A stretch of DNA of 33,693 bases from Entrophospora sp. SA101 (lineage: Eukaryota > Glomeromycota > Glomeromycetes > Entrophosporales > Entrophosporaceae). Below, piece after piece: positions 1-10,705 of this stretch. Under the pieces are notes generated by a model that had not been told where the DNA came from, searched no databases, and saw nothing but the letters and a program-made list of their open reading frames with translations. Numbering within the stretch: the stretch's first letter is position 1; each line of letters begins with the position of its first letter. Location: positions 1 through 33,693 of the forward strand of contig CAUDNR010000028.1 in assembly GCA_958430865.1 (NCBI GenBank), given 5' to 3'. Both the position numbers and the translations under genes were made by a program.

Positions 1-456
1 ATGATAAATAGCAGAGTTTGGAAATGCTTGAGATAGACCTAGTTTGTTTTTAAATAGTTTTGTGATAGGGGAAAGTAATTGTTTACATTCTTTTTTAGAG
101 AAGAAAGTGGTTTGATACCTGTATTCTAGTTTAGGTGCAAGGACATGATTTATTATATATTTGATTTGTTCTCCTGTTAATTTTTTGGGGTAAAGTAATG
201 ATTTGAAGGTGTTGATTGTATTTTTGAAAGAGGAAATGTGGTGTTTTCGTGAGCCAGAAGTATTGAACCATACTCCTAGAATTCTAACTGGGGTATTTGT
301 GGGAGTGGAATGAATTGGTATGTTATTGAATGTTGCATTTGTTTCATTGTCATTTTCTGATGAATTAATGACCATCAATGTTGATTTGTCAGGATTTACT
401 TTAATAGCATTTAATTGATAGAAAGAAGAAGCAATTGAAGCATGGAATATTAGCAA
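1..456 (-). pseudogene. LINE reverse transcriptase, C-terminal part, 5'-truncated and cut by window edge
   Basis: Reading the minus strand, an uninterrupted frame of 152 codons runs from a TAA at 459-457 to the window edge. It contains NPDKSTLMVINS, then VRILGVWFNTSGSRKH, then KLTGEQIKYIINHVLAPKLEY. This order (asparagine/lysine motif, LGVWF block, thumb-like helices with LAPKLEYR) is that of the region after the catalytic YADD in non-LTR retrotransposon ORF2. The YADD box itself is absent: sequence upstream of 456 is AT-rich and not coding, so the copy is cut off at its 5' side, as is common for LINEs. The 3' part lies outside the window, so I cannot say whether RNase H or a tail follows. 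The family is called from these motifs; the exact clade is not determined. Confidence 0.7.
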
Positions 457-1440
457 TTACTTTATACTTAAATGTGTATATATGTATATATATATTCAAA
501 AAAGGATCAAAAAAATTTTTTTTATCAAAATATTCATGGTGTCTATCATATTTTAAATTACCAGAAGACAATCTAGAAGAAGAAAAATAACTAACAATAA
601 TAATAAATCATATATACAACTAGAAACAAATGTAGAGAGGATCTATCACCACTATCTTTTTATTTAATTAATCAATATCCACATACACACATTATGTATA
701 TTAATAGGTATGTATAAAATATCCAATCTTTGTCACTTCACATTTGTTTCCTCCTTTTCCTGATATCATTATAATTATTCCTACCATCATAAGAATTAAA
801 CATAAAAAAATTCAATATCTTTATCCCTTAAATGGACAAAAATTATGTCCAAATCTGGATGTGATTTTTAAAAAAATGTAGACCCTACTAGATAAAAAAA
901 TATTAAGCAACTCTTATTTTTATTTTTATTTTTTGATAGAAAAGGTCATATAAATTATTGATTTCAACCCTGGGGTTCATATGTAATTTGATCTGCTTAA
1001 CAAGTCTTGTTAATAGTGTCTGCATATCAGCTAATAATTTTAGGAAGGGTTATAAGGTCCTATGTAACCATATCACAAATTTTTATATTAATAAAAAAAG
1101 ATCTGCAAAGAATTTTCATAACAAACAAAAAGGAATCCTTTACGTTTTACACATATTATCTCTTTATTTGTGATACACAACCCCCAACGAAATTTTTTTA
1201 ATGGAAATAGGGTGTTTTGAATATCATTATTAAATAAGAAAGGTTGTGGTGAGTCTGTAGGAAAAGACCTTTTTTTGTAATTTATGAATCACAATTGCAA
1301 TTTCGTTTAAGGGAAAAAAATAAAATAAAATATTTGCCTATTACAATAAACATGAACATTGTAGCAATTAAATCTTTATTTAATTTATTCAGCTTACACT
1401 TTTATATTAAAAGGTTTGATTTATATATTTAATTGAATCA
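457..1440. other. AT-rich stretch without a recognisable gene
   Basis: Holds short TA runs (about 478-500), T-runs and two short plus-strand open frames at 958-1201 with no recognisable motif. It should contain the 3' terminus of the neighbouring hAT element, but I found no copy of TAGAGATGGGCAG or TAGGGATG here. Confidence 0.5.
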
Positions 1441-3634
1441 TTAATTATATTCATAAAAATCAAAACTGTTTTCAGATAATTCTGATTCCTCACTCAAATT
1501 GTCAGTTTCTTCTTCAATAAAATTTTCATGTGTTTCATCAGCTTCTTCAATGGCACTTTCATCAATTTCTTCAATTATGTTTTCTTCCTTATCACTTTCG
1601 TTTTCAATATAATATTGATTTACATTATTTTTTACACCTAATTCATCAATGCATTTTTTTTTAATTTTTTTTCTATTATCTGCAGGTGTTTGTAGCTTAT
1701 AATTGCTATATATATAAACTAATTTGAAAACAGTTTGATTACTTAATCGGTTTCTTTTTTTGTCATGAATATGTGCAAATGCTGACCAGTTACGTTCAGA
1801 TGCAGCAGATGATGTTGGTATGGTTAAAATACGTTGTGCAACCTGTGTTAATTCAGGTGCTGATTCTGCAAAGTTTGCAACCCACCAAGTAATAGGATCA
1901 ACGCTTTCTATGGTGTTCCATGCTAGAACATTGCTAAAACAACCTGTTTTTGCTCTATAACTCATAATCTGACTATAAATAATAATTGAATCTTCAGGAA
2001 AATATTTATTAATAAATTCGGAAATTTCATTCATTCCATCACCTGGTAATCTTCTTCCAAAATATCTTGGATCTAATAAATGAGCAACTAACATAACCGG
2101 ATTATACATTTTTTCCCACCTTTCATCAATTAACACATTGATATCTTCTTTCATGAGTGAATTTTTTATTACTAATGAACAAATTAAGAATTAATTTAAA
2201 GATTTAAATTTAAAATTTATAAACTAAATTTTAAAAAAATACCTTCAGAATTTTCCAATGATTCATACCATTCATAAAATTGTGAAAGCTTTGGCACATC
2301 ACTTTCAAAAATTATAATACCTTGTACTATTTCATCAAGTATATTCAAAAGTTCTGTAGTTTGTTCCCAAAAATCTTCACTTTGAATAATATTTTTAATC
2401 ATTTCATCAATAAATATATCTGAGCCTCTTAGAATTTCAGTTAATGATAATTTAATAGCCAATTGATTTATTTTTAATGAGGACAAACAAGTTGCTACAG
2501 ACCCCCACCTAGTTTTAACAGGAAGTTTTAATGTGCAATAATTTGTCCCATAAGTTGCTCGTTGATATTTTTTTAGGATTGCATTTGGAATAATGTGGTT
2601 TTTAAAATATTTAACAATAGATTTTGCACTAATAATTATATTTTTAGCCCATTCTAATTTTGAAACATTGCTTGCTAACAAATTTAATCCATGTGCTAAA
2701 CAACCCATAAATAAAATTTTTGGATATTTTTCAGCAAGTATCTTCCATGTTAATTTCATTACTGCAGCATTGTCAGTTATAACTGCTGATAATTTTTTTT
2801 CATCAAGAGTAATTAATATTTCATCAATATTTGCAGCAATATTGTTAGCATTTTGTTTAGTTTCCCCAGTAAACTTGGCTGAAATAAATACTGGAGTTGG
2901 AGTAGTTAAAATAAAGTTAGTCCAATGTTCTTGGACAATACTTGTCCTAAAATAATAAAATAAATTAGATTTAAATTTTGGTAATGACAATATTATGGAA
3001 TGATATTAAAAATTTGAAAATTAATTTATTACCATCCATCACAAATAAGACAAATAAACTTAGCATCATTAATAAATTTTTCTACATCTTTTTTTGTATC
3101 TTGATACACTTCATCAAGTAATGTAGTAGAAATTTTTTTTCTTGATGGTAATTTTAATGCTGGTCTTGTTTTTTTAATCCAATTTTTTAATGGTTCCATT
3201 TCAGAAAGAGACAATGGCAATCCACACTGAAAAATTAATTTAGCAAATGATTTTTCGTTTTCTATTTGTTCAATGGATGATATTCTGTCAACAAAACTGT
3301 TTATGGTTCTTCGGTTGTTGGATGAACTTGGTGCAACATTTGGATCTGAAGTGATTGTTGCATTTGATGTAATGAATGTAGCATTATTAGAAGTTATGTT
3401 TTCATTTATTTGTATACTAGTATTTGAAGTATCAAAATGTTCTCCAAAATAATTTTTTTTAGTTTGAATTGTGGCATTTGGACAAATGCGTAAATGGTTT
3501 TCACATCTAGATACTGAACTAGCACATTGATATTTTGGGTTTTTGCAATATAGACATTCAACGCGTGATTGCTTATAACCATTAACACTACCAATATGTT
3601 TAAAATGTTGCCAAATTGCACTTTGACGAGTCAT
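1441..3634 (-). CDS. hAT superfamily transposase, intact three-exon gene
   Basis: Cut-and-paste DNA transposase. Three exons join in frame: 3634-3033, 2946-2243 and 2171-1441, with GT..AG introns of 86 nt (3032-2947) and 71 nt (2242-2172). Total 2037 nt, 678 aa. Residues ~5-52 are a BED zinc finger (W8, C27, C30, H47, C51). The first intron splits the Trp codon of CDGWTS, the start of the DUF659/hAT RNase-H-like core; D199 of that motif and D259 of VITDNAA fit the first two catalytic Asp. A conserved WW pair lies near 531-532, followed by SSAASERNWSAF (~555-566), the hallmark of the hAT C-terminal dimerisation domain. The tail is strongly acidic. The start ATG at 3634 directly precedes the BED finger. 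Length is normal for full hAT transposases and no stop or frameshift was found, so the gene could be active. The left terminus of the element was not located. Confidence 0.9.
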
Positions 3635-3865
3635 TATAAATGTAAAGAATTTATTTGTGAAGAATTACTTTGGTCAAGAGTATGGAAAAAAACCAAAGAA
3701 AGCATCAAAAATACTATTATTGGAGAGATGGAGAGGAGTTGCGGGAGATTTAAAAATTATCCAAATATTTTTTTAGTAAATCATCAATCCTAATATTAGC
3801 AAAATAATTCCTCCGGTTAAAGACAAATTAAACACTTTACTACAAACAAATACTTTAAATAGAAG

Positions 3866-3915
3866 TTATTCTTTATTTATAATACAAGAAAATACAGATA
3901 ATCTCATCTATCTGA
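3866..3915 (-). promoter_or_regulatory. Putative core promoter of the hAT transposase, shared with a second hAT element
   Basis: On the minus strand a TATA-like ATTATAAATAAAG lies at about 3871-3883, roughly 240 nt before the ATG. The 19-mer at 3894-3912 (minus reading GATAGATGAGATTATCTGT) recurs exactly at 10598-10616 in the hAT element at 10335-11803, there also followed by a TATAAATA box and a GTGTTTAATT block. Conservation between two copies suggests a transposon promoter; function is inferred. Confidence 0.45.
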
Positions 3916-4071
3916 ATATTACTAAACATAATTAGCGAAAATACTTAAAATATAAAATTAATTTGTTCGCCATTAATGTTTAATTATTTTCTTTATTCAT
4001 ATATTGTATTCGTGATGAAATGTAAATTGTTACAATAAGTTTAAAATATATATATCGTGAGAAAGTAATGC

Positions 4072-4155
4072 ATTATTATGCAAGCATTTTAATTTACTAT
4101 TAAATATTAAATAAACTTTAATTTACTATTAAGCATTAAATAAACTTTAATTTTC
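4072..4155. repeat. Short AT-rich tandem repeat
   Basis: The unit containing TTTAATTTACTATTAA, then ATTAAATAAAC, occurs about two and a half times with small changes. It lies in the 5' flank of the hAT gene. Confidence 0.6.
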
Positions 4156-4231
4156 AATTAATTTTTATGTGCAACATTACATCTATTATTTGGAGATAAC
4201 CTAAACAGGAATTGATTTACATTTACTACTA

Positions 4232-4286
4232 TATAGTTCTAGAACTATACGCACTATACGTATAGTATTGATCTGCCCATCTCTAG
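4232..4286 (-). repeat. hAT-like terminus with two palindromes (probable 5' end of the hAT element)
   Basis: Read on the minus strand the block begins TAGAGATGGGCAGATC at 4285, a typical hAT terminal start, followed by two perfect palindromes: ACTATACGTATAGT (4253-4266) and TATAGTTCTAGAACTATA (4232-4249). It faces the transposase gene. The 8 bp outside are gttgcaac or ttgcaacc depending on the boundary; no matching duplication or second terminus was found on the far side. Confidence 0.5.
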
Positions 4287-4484
4287 TTGCAACCATCACC
4301 AAGAATTGCGACCAGCATCTATACTATAAAAGATACTATTTGAATTAGTAATTTGTATTTATTTTGATATTTTGGGATTTCCCCATGTACACTGAGACAT
4401 AGAAGAATTGATCAATTATACTACATATGTAAAAAAAAGGTGATTCAAAAGAACCAATCAAGCATTGTCCAACAATTGATATTA
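4287..4484. other. Short intergenic stretch
   Basis: AT-rich spacer between the hAT terminus and the end of the Crinkler/RHS-type gene. Nothing recognisable. Confidence 0.4.
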
Positions 4485-6949
4485 TCAATAGGGATATAAA
4501 TTGCGAAGAAAATGATGTGCTGATTTACCAGAAACCAGGCAGACTTGTTCAACATAGGTTCCAGTTGTTTTTTTCATCCCACTATTATTGGTAGTCAAGT
4601 AAACATAATATTCATTTTCTCCTAAGGAATTCTGAGGTGTTGATATTGGATTGATGCATTTTGAAAAGAATGATGTATTGAGAGATTATGAACAGGGACT
4701 TTGCCATTAACAAAAAGATCTGGAAGTTTAGTATGGTGCTCTATATAACATAATTCTAATACTTGTAAAAATATTTTTGTGCCATCAATGCTATATATGA
4801 AAAAGTCAATTACGGCTGCACCCTGCCAACAAACATAGAATGTTCCTGGATTGAATTTTGGTAAAGTTTGAGGGATTTCATCATGGACTACAACAACTTT
4901 GACAATCACTATCATCTTTTTGAGTTTAGATTTTGTTTTTAAATCTGTGTATGGAAATCCTATAGGGGTTACATTCCTTGCTGCCATTCTAAAGCAGTGT
5001 TGAACACAGAGCTCTAGTACACGCAAACTCATAGCATTATCTTCTTTCAATACTTTTATAACTTCTTTTACATGAAAGTCATCAAAAGCTGTCAGAATTG
5101 AATATTCTGCTGCTGGACAGCACAATTTATAATAATAACCATCTGGAATTACCATTCCAGAACTGTCCCAAGATCCAGGTACTTCACTCACTTTTTTTTC
5201 CCATAAAAACCTTTGCAGCAAACATAGCACTGTCTTTGAATTCATCACCTAAACTTTCCTTATCCAAAAGTCTATGTATTCTTGCTGTATAATATCTTTT
5301 TGCATCTTCAAAATATTGGAATTTCACAACATCTATTCCCTCAGATCCATATTCAGACCAATATTTAAAGAAACGCATAAACTCCTGTGGTATGCTACCT
5401 ACAAAATCCCTTGAAAATTCAATGTTATCAGGTAATTTATTGCAAAAGTATGTAGTATTTTTATTCCATTCAAAATCATTATATGGTTGAATTTTTCATA
5501 AAGCATTGAATTCCCATCATTTGCTGCTTTGTCACCATGAGATGAAGATGTAAAAGCATATAGAACAGCTCCTTGTGATGTGTTGAAATTATTCCAATCA
5601 GAAAATATATTGGCAATAGAATTATATTCATGTTGTACAATCTGTGGTGGTTTATCTTCTTCCAAGATTAATTTATGTTTTACCAAAAATGAATTATATT
5701 GGTCTATACATATAATGACAGGGATATGTTTAACACAACGAAGATCTGTAATTAATGCAGAAAAGGCCTGAATTGCCTTACCAGTATTATCATTAGCTGT
5801 TTTCAATGCAACATCATACAATGAAATGAAACCTGGCAAATATGATGGAATCTTCTTTAATAGATCAATGTTTTCAGTATATTCAAGCCATCGCTGCACA
5901 AACAGATTAACCTTAACATTGATCCAATCTGTACTATCAGTGAAATATTTAGCATTTATGTACATAACTAGACATCCAGCAGCACGAGCAGCACAGGCAG
6001 TGGTATACAATGTTGTTGTTTTTCCAACACCTCCAGCTCCCTTCAAAACATATTTCATTGTTATATTTTCATTTTTTGCTTGTTTAAGAATAGCATTATG
6101 ATACAGTTCATCAATTAATTTCTTCATCTTGCCACGGATAAGAATCTCATCATTAAAACTGAATAATTTTTGGAGGTCAGCTTCCTTAAATGTATTTTTT
6201 ATTGGAATGAATCTGCCTATGGTGATGCTTTCGTAAAATGAAAAATCAAGTGATATATCTATATAATTACAGGTAAAAAACTGTATGAACAAATGAATAA
6301 AAGGAGCAAAAAATTAAATATTATACTCAAACCTTGATTTGATATCAGCTCTTCTTCAAAGTGATGTTTCTTGATACCTTCATGTATGCATCAAATGAAA
6401 AAAAAATTGGGCAGTGGTTTTAAAATCAGATTGATAAACAATGCAAAAATAAGAAATAAATTCAAGTGCTACCTTTAAGTATTTGCTCTTAATTAATATC
6501 TTCAAACAAATATGTGTTGGTCATAGAAATAAATAACAATGAATCAATAATAATAAATAACAAAAGAAAAAAAATCCACAAGTTAGTTAAAGTTATAAAC
6601 AAGTATATCAATACTTTCTCAAATGAATAAATAATAAATAAACAAACAAAATGGAATAAATAGAGAACAAATTTTTTTTACGCAATTTATTCATTACCTT
6701 TTTCTTCATTGAATTCGGATAATCTATCCTGCAACTTTATCGTTTGATCATCCTCCTTCGTCTCCAAATTTTCCTTTTCTTTCATTAAATCGTTCTTCTC
6801 TCTTCGTATTCTTCTTTTACTCTCCCCCTCTTCAAATCGTTCAATCTCTCATCCCACTTTTTTTTCCACTCCTCTAAATCCTTTTCCGCCTTCTCATACT
6901 TTTTCTCGGCCTTTTCTTTATCGTTTTTAATATCTTCGTATGTTGACAT
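4485..6949 (-). pseudogene. Crinkler/RHS-type gene: coiled coil, P-loop NTPase, nuclease-like C-terminus; frameshifted
   Basis: Exon 1 (6949-6698) starts MSTYEDIKNDKEKAEKKYEK and is a charged coiled coil ending at a GGTAATG donor. A small middle exon probably ends near 6333 before GTTTGAG. The main part (about 6290-4485) has GAGGVGKTTT (Walker A, ~6030-6000) and a hydrophobic PVIICIDQYN Walker-B-like strand. The C-terminal part has AAVIDFFIYS followed by a GTKIFLQ strand and a His, which resembles the restriction-endonuclease-like module of Crinkler/RHS (retrotransposon hot spot) proteins. The terminal stop is TGA at 4487-4485. Frame is broken at four places, each next to a homopolymer: C5 at 6824-6828, T5 at 5492-5496, T8 at 5192-5199 and near T4 at 4659-4662 (plus-strand letters). 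The family is known for nucleus-targeted effectors in oomycetes and expanded CRN-like genes in mycorrhizal fungi. The activity of this copy is unknown and probably lost. Family assignment is from motifs only. Confidence 0.6.
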
Positions 6950-7049
6950 TTTTAAAATTAAAAAAATTTTTTTTATTGATTTAGATCATAATTGTTATAA
7001 TTTTATAATTTATGCATAATTTCGACCAATGATAAATTTGGTGGACATA
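6950..7049. other. 5' flank of the Crinkler/RHS-type gene
   Basis: A/T-rich region immediately upstream of the ATG at 6949, with T/A runs. No clear TATA position can be chosen. Confidence 0.3.
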
Positions 7050-7283
7050 TGGGGCATGGACAATAGAAACAGCTCGAACGTCAAAATCACAATTTTGAGA
7101 AAAAAATATGCATTACAAGTAATTACCTATTGTTTTTAAGAACTTTAACAGAAAATTTTATTAAGCAAAGTGGATATGGTTTCTAAGCTAAAATTAATCT
7201 CTGTAATAAATTGCATGTAGAAATGCTCTTAACTCAAAATCATGATTTTTGACGTTTGGGTCGTTTCTATTGTCCATGCCCCA
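7050..7283. mobile_element. Tc1/mariner-type MITE with TA target-site duplication
   Basis: The left end TGGGGCATGGACAATAGAAAC and the reverse complement of the right end match for 21 bp, then continue as an imperfect inverted repeat of about 50 bp sharing AACGTCAAAA and ATTTTGAG. TA flanks both sides (7048-7049 and 7284-7285). The 234-bp element has no coding capacity. Superfamily is inferred from the TA duplication; because the ends read CATATG, the boundary could be shifted by one or two bases. Confidence 0.7.
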
Positions 7284-8339
7284 TATGACTTGGAATTTAT
7301 TTATGAATGACAAAAAGAAATTATTTTTATTTTAATTCAACTAATAATAGAAAAATACATAATGATATAAATTAAAGAATTGTCAGAGCACTTACATGGG
7401 AGAAAAATACTCGGACCCAAAGCCATTTGTAAATATTACCTATTCTTTGGGCACTCTGACAAACATTCAACTTTCACTATTACTACTGTTACCAATAATA
7501 ATATTATTATTAATATTCATACCATCATTGCTTTTATCATCACTTTCTATCACCTTCTTCTTTTCCTTTTCAACTTTTCAACCGATTGTTGAATTTCTTC
7601 TATTGTTTTCCTTCTAGAAGTGGTTTTTCGTTGATAGAAGTTTTTTGTTGTAGAAGTAGCAATTCCCTTTCCTTCTTCAAATTAATTCACGGATTTCAAT
7701 GGCCATTTCATTAAAGGAAAAACCAGAATCCAATTCAATTCTTTATCAAATAATTGTTTGAAGTCACACCATAGATTTCAATTTCTTTTGAGTATTTTTA
7801 TCGCCAATAAGTTGGTTTGTTTTATTTTTAAATTGTCTCTTGATCCTATTTTATTGATTACTTAATTAATTTTTTATTTATAATAGAGATAAGTTTATGG
7901 TGAAGGAAAAAACCAAGAAGAGTCCAGTTAACCACCTGTAAAAAAGTGCACTAACAAAGATAACCTTTTATTAATCATTACTGACGAAATAAAATAAATG
8001 CAAACAATAATAGTATGTAAATATGAAACATTGATGCTTTGCTTGTTATTATTTTATAATAAAGTTACTGTTTACTTTTTTTCATATTCCTTGCTGATGA
8101 TAAAACAATTAAATCTAAACTACAATTGCTTTTTATGGGATGAGTCAATTAAATTTTTCAATTTCTCTTTTTTTAAATCATTTGCTTAAAACTATTTCAC
8201 GAATTTATCTAAGTTTAATTTTACCTCTCCAATTTTAAAATAATTATAAAGTAATAAATGTATATGAAAAGTATTAAAAAATATAACGGTTCTAATGAAT
8301 ATTAAAAGACCATTGATTTTTTAGAAAAATGTTGTAATT
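7284..8339. other. AT-rich intergenic region with a small inverted repeat
   Basis: No gene recognised. TTGTCAGAG at 7380-7388 is mirrored by CTCTGACAA at 7454-7462, with an inner CCCAAAG/CTTTGGG pair, giving an 83-bp hairpin-like unit that may be a very short MITE. A C/T-rich stretch follows (7540-7620). Confidence 0.4.
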
Positions 8340-9947
8340 GTGGTTGTTCTTCTCAACAAACAAACAATTTGCAGAATTAAGGGAATTCTTTCCAAGTCTG
8401 AACAAGACATATTTTTGATGGCTCAACTTAAAGCAATGGATAGTGGATTAACAAGCACCAGCAGACACCTTAAAAAGAAAGCTAGATCTAATAAAAGAAC
8501 TTTCTATCACTGGGATCACAATACACTCCTTTGTCAAGAAACTTACTTTAATATGTTAGGGGTTGGTAGAACTGATTTTGAAAATATCAGAAATCATTTG
8601 ATAAACCATGGTCTTTTAACAAGAGTTCATGGTAATATTAAAAGGATGCCCCAATGGAAAGCTAAAATGGTGATTGACAAAAATATTGCAGAAATAGTAA
8701 AGAATTTTCTGGAAAATTATGCCGAAGTTCATGGTTTAGGGAGAAGTACCAATAAAATAACTCAATCAGTTACATTCTTACCAACTGAAATGAGTCATAA
8801 GTTCTGTTTGCAGGTATTTTCTGGCTGGTCTAGAAGAAGATAGTAATTTGAAATCTTTGAAGTATGATGCCTTCAGAAAATTATGACATCAATTGATACC
8901 AGAGATTTAAATTATGAGTCCAAGAACTGACTTGTATGATACTTGTCAACATTTTTGAAATGGTTTGCATTACAATGCTCACCAAGAAGAAGAAGCTAAA
9001 GATTTACTCGAAAGATTTAAAGAACATCTGTCCAAGATAAGATTAGAAAGAAATTGTTGTAATAAAAATACTAAATTGGCTGAAGAACAAAGGAAACTAG
9101 TTGATCAACATTATTCAAAGGGTAAAACACCATATTGCAGTATTGATGCCACTGCTCATTACAGTTATGATTGAGCCCAAAATGTTCATGTACCACATTC
9201 TGATCAACAGGTAAGTAAGATTTATTATCTTAGTCCATGTAAAAGTCCATTTATTTGGTATCCAAGATGAAGCAGTAAGGGAACAAATCAATTATGTCTT
9301 AATAAAGATGAAATTATAGATAAAGGTACTGATGGTACTCTTAGTATAATTTTTGATGGAATCAAGGAATTGAATAAGGGTGAAAAACATCTAAAGGTTA
9401 CTTGTGATGATGCAGGTGAACAAAATAAAAATAATGTGACTATTTGATTTTATTTATATTTAGTTATTTGTGGTTATTGAAAGCATTGAATTGAATTTGG
9501 ATTGATTAAAAAACTCTACAGAAGAACAAGTGTAGATTGTCTAGACCATGTGGTTGATATTGTGAAAAGATCTAGTTCAGATGGATTAAATAAAACCCAG
9601 TGTTATGAAGGTGGAAAAGGTTTTCAGTACTTGGACATCAAACCAGTTTTGGGAATTTATTTTAAGAAATTGCCAATTATACAGAGTATCAACATTTTCT
9701 TTTTGAAGCATCTAATCTTGGTACAGTGAAAGTTCAAAGAAGTTGCTAATGGATCTGAATTCAATTTATTGAAAATCAAGAAAGCAGATGTCTTTGAAGA
9801 AATTAAATCTTTATCTATTTTAATGTTAACATCACCTCCTTTGGATTATAAAAGGCAAGGATACCTTATAACAATATTTGTCCATTTGTAAGGGATGAAT
9901 TTAAGGATATTACTTGTCCAAAACCAATTTATGCTGACAACAAATAG
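8340..9947 (+). pseudogene. Degraded multicopy transposase-like gene (DUF7869-like), many stops and frameshifts
   Basis: Consecutive frames encode SKSEQDIFLMAQLKAM, KRTFYHWDHNTLLCQETYFN, MSPRTDLYDTCQ, CSIDATAHYSYD, NVHVPHSDQQ, a CDDAGEQNKNN block, then FGLIKKLYRRTSVDCLDHVV and a C-terminal DEFKDITCPKPIYA before a TAG at 9945. The order resembles a multicopy gene family with a DDE-like core: the SIDA Asp and the CDDAG Asp are candidate catalytic residues. I recall this type as DUF7869-like, but the name needs a profile search. In-frame stops lie at 8884 (TGA), 8908 (TAA), 8956 (TGA), 9172 (TGA) and 9445 (TGA). Frame shifts occur near 8815, 9240 and 9300, and sequence appears missing near 9490. 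Two TGG codons survive. A Cys-rich CCNCGC peptide lies just upstream in another frame. Non-functional as it stands. Confidence 0.65.
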
Positions 9948-9985
9948 AAAATTTAAAAATAAGCTAATAAAATAATTATATACTT

Positions 9986-10126
9986 AATATTGAAGGTGAT
10001 TTAGAAGAATTATGCCAAAAATGCTTTTATAAAAAGAAAGATATTAAGTATTTATTAAAAATTGAAGAATATAATTAAAAAAAATCATAGTAAACATTAT
10101 AAATGAACAACAACAAGCAAATAGAG
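9986..10126 (+). pseudogene. Coding remnant, 5' part of a gene split by the nested transposons
   Basis: A frame with GDLEELCQKCFYKKKDIKYL (two Cys in CQKC) reaches a TAA near 10076. In another frame the last codons before the transposon read NEQQQANR and end one base into a Glu codon at 10126. The sequence resumes in that frame after the element at 12110. It may be the C-terminal part of the same old gene as 8340-9947 or a separate remnant. Confidence 0.45.
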
Positions 10127-10705
10127 TAGGGCTTCTATTTGAATAAGGTTTATTCAAATTATTTGTTTTATTCATTATGAATTTGAGTATTCAAATTACA
10201 TTGAAAGTTTATTTGAACAAAACTAATAATTTTTAATTCAAACTAGCAATTTGAATAAAATGAATAATAATAATAAAATTAATAATCCAATCCAATTAAA
10301 AAAATTTTCCTTTATCAATCTATTTTTCCTTAGTTAGGGATGTTAAACAGCTGACTCAACCATGGTTGAACCGCGGTTGGAGCTGAACCAAACCAACCGT
10401 GGTTGAACCAATATGGTTGAAACCGTGGTTGAACCACTGTTGAACCGCGGTTTGTCGATCTGATTTACATAAATAACCAATTAAATTTTAATCATGACAA
10501 ATGTAACGATTTTAAATAAAATAAATAAGAAATAGTCTAAACATTATAGTCAAACAATTTATTTATTTATTTTTACTATTAAGTTTAGAAACATTTGGAT
10601 AGATGAGATTATCTGTCTGTTTATAAATAGAATAAATAATATTTTTACTACAATTAAAATATTTGCAAGTGTTTAATTCGTTTTTGAAGCAATTATTTAC
10701 ATATA

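Noticed and set aside
958..1201. Two overlapping 64-71 codon ORFs
   Set aside because: AT-rich, no motif, overlapping frames; chance ORFs.
8340..9947. Idea that the TGA codons mean a recoded genome
   Set aside because: The same frames also contain TAA and frameshifts, TGG is still used, and the intact genes nearby read through under the standard code.
8340..9947. Repeat-induced point mutation (RIP)
   Set aside because: RIP acts on CpA and would turn TGG into TAG; the stops seen are TGA.
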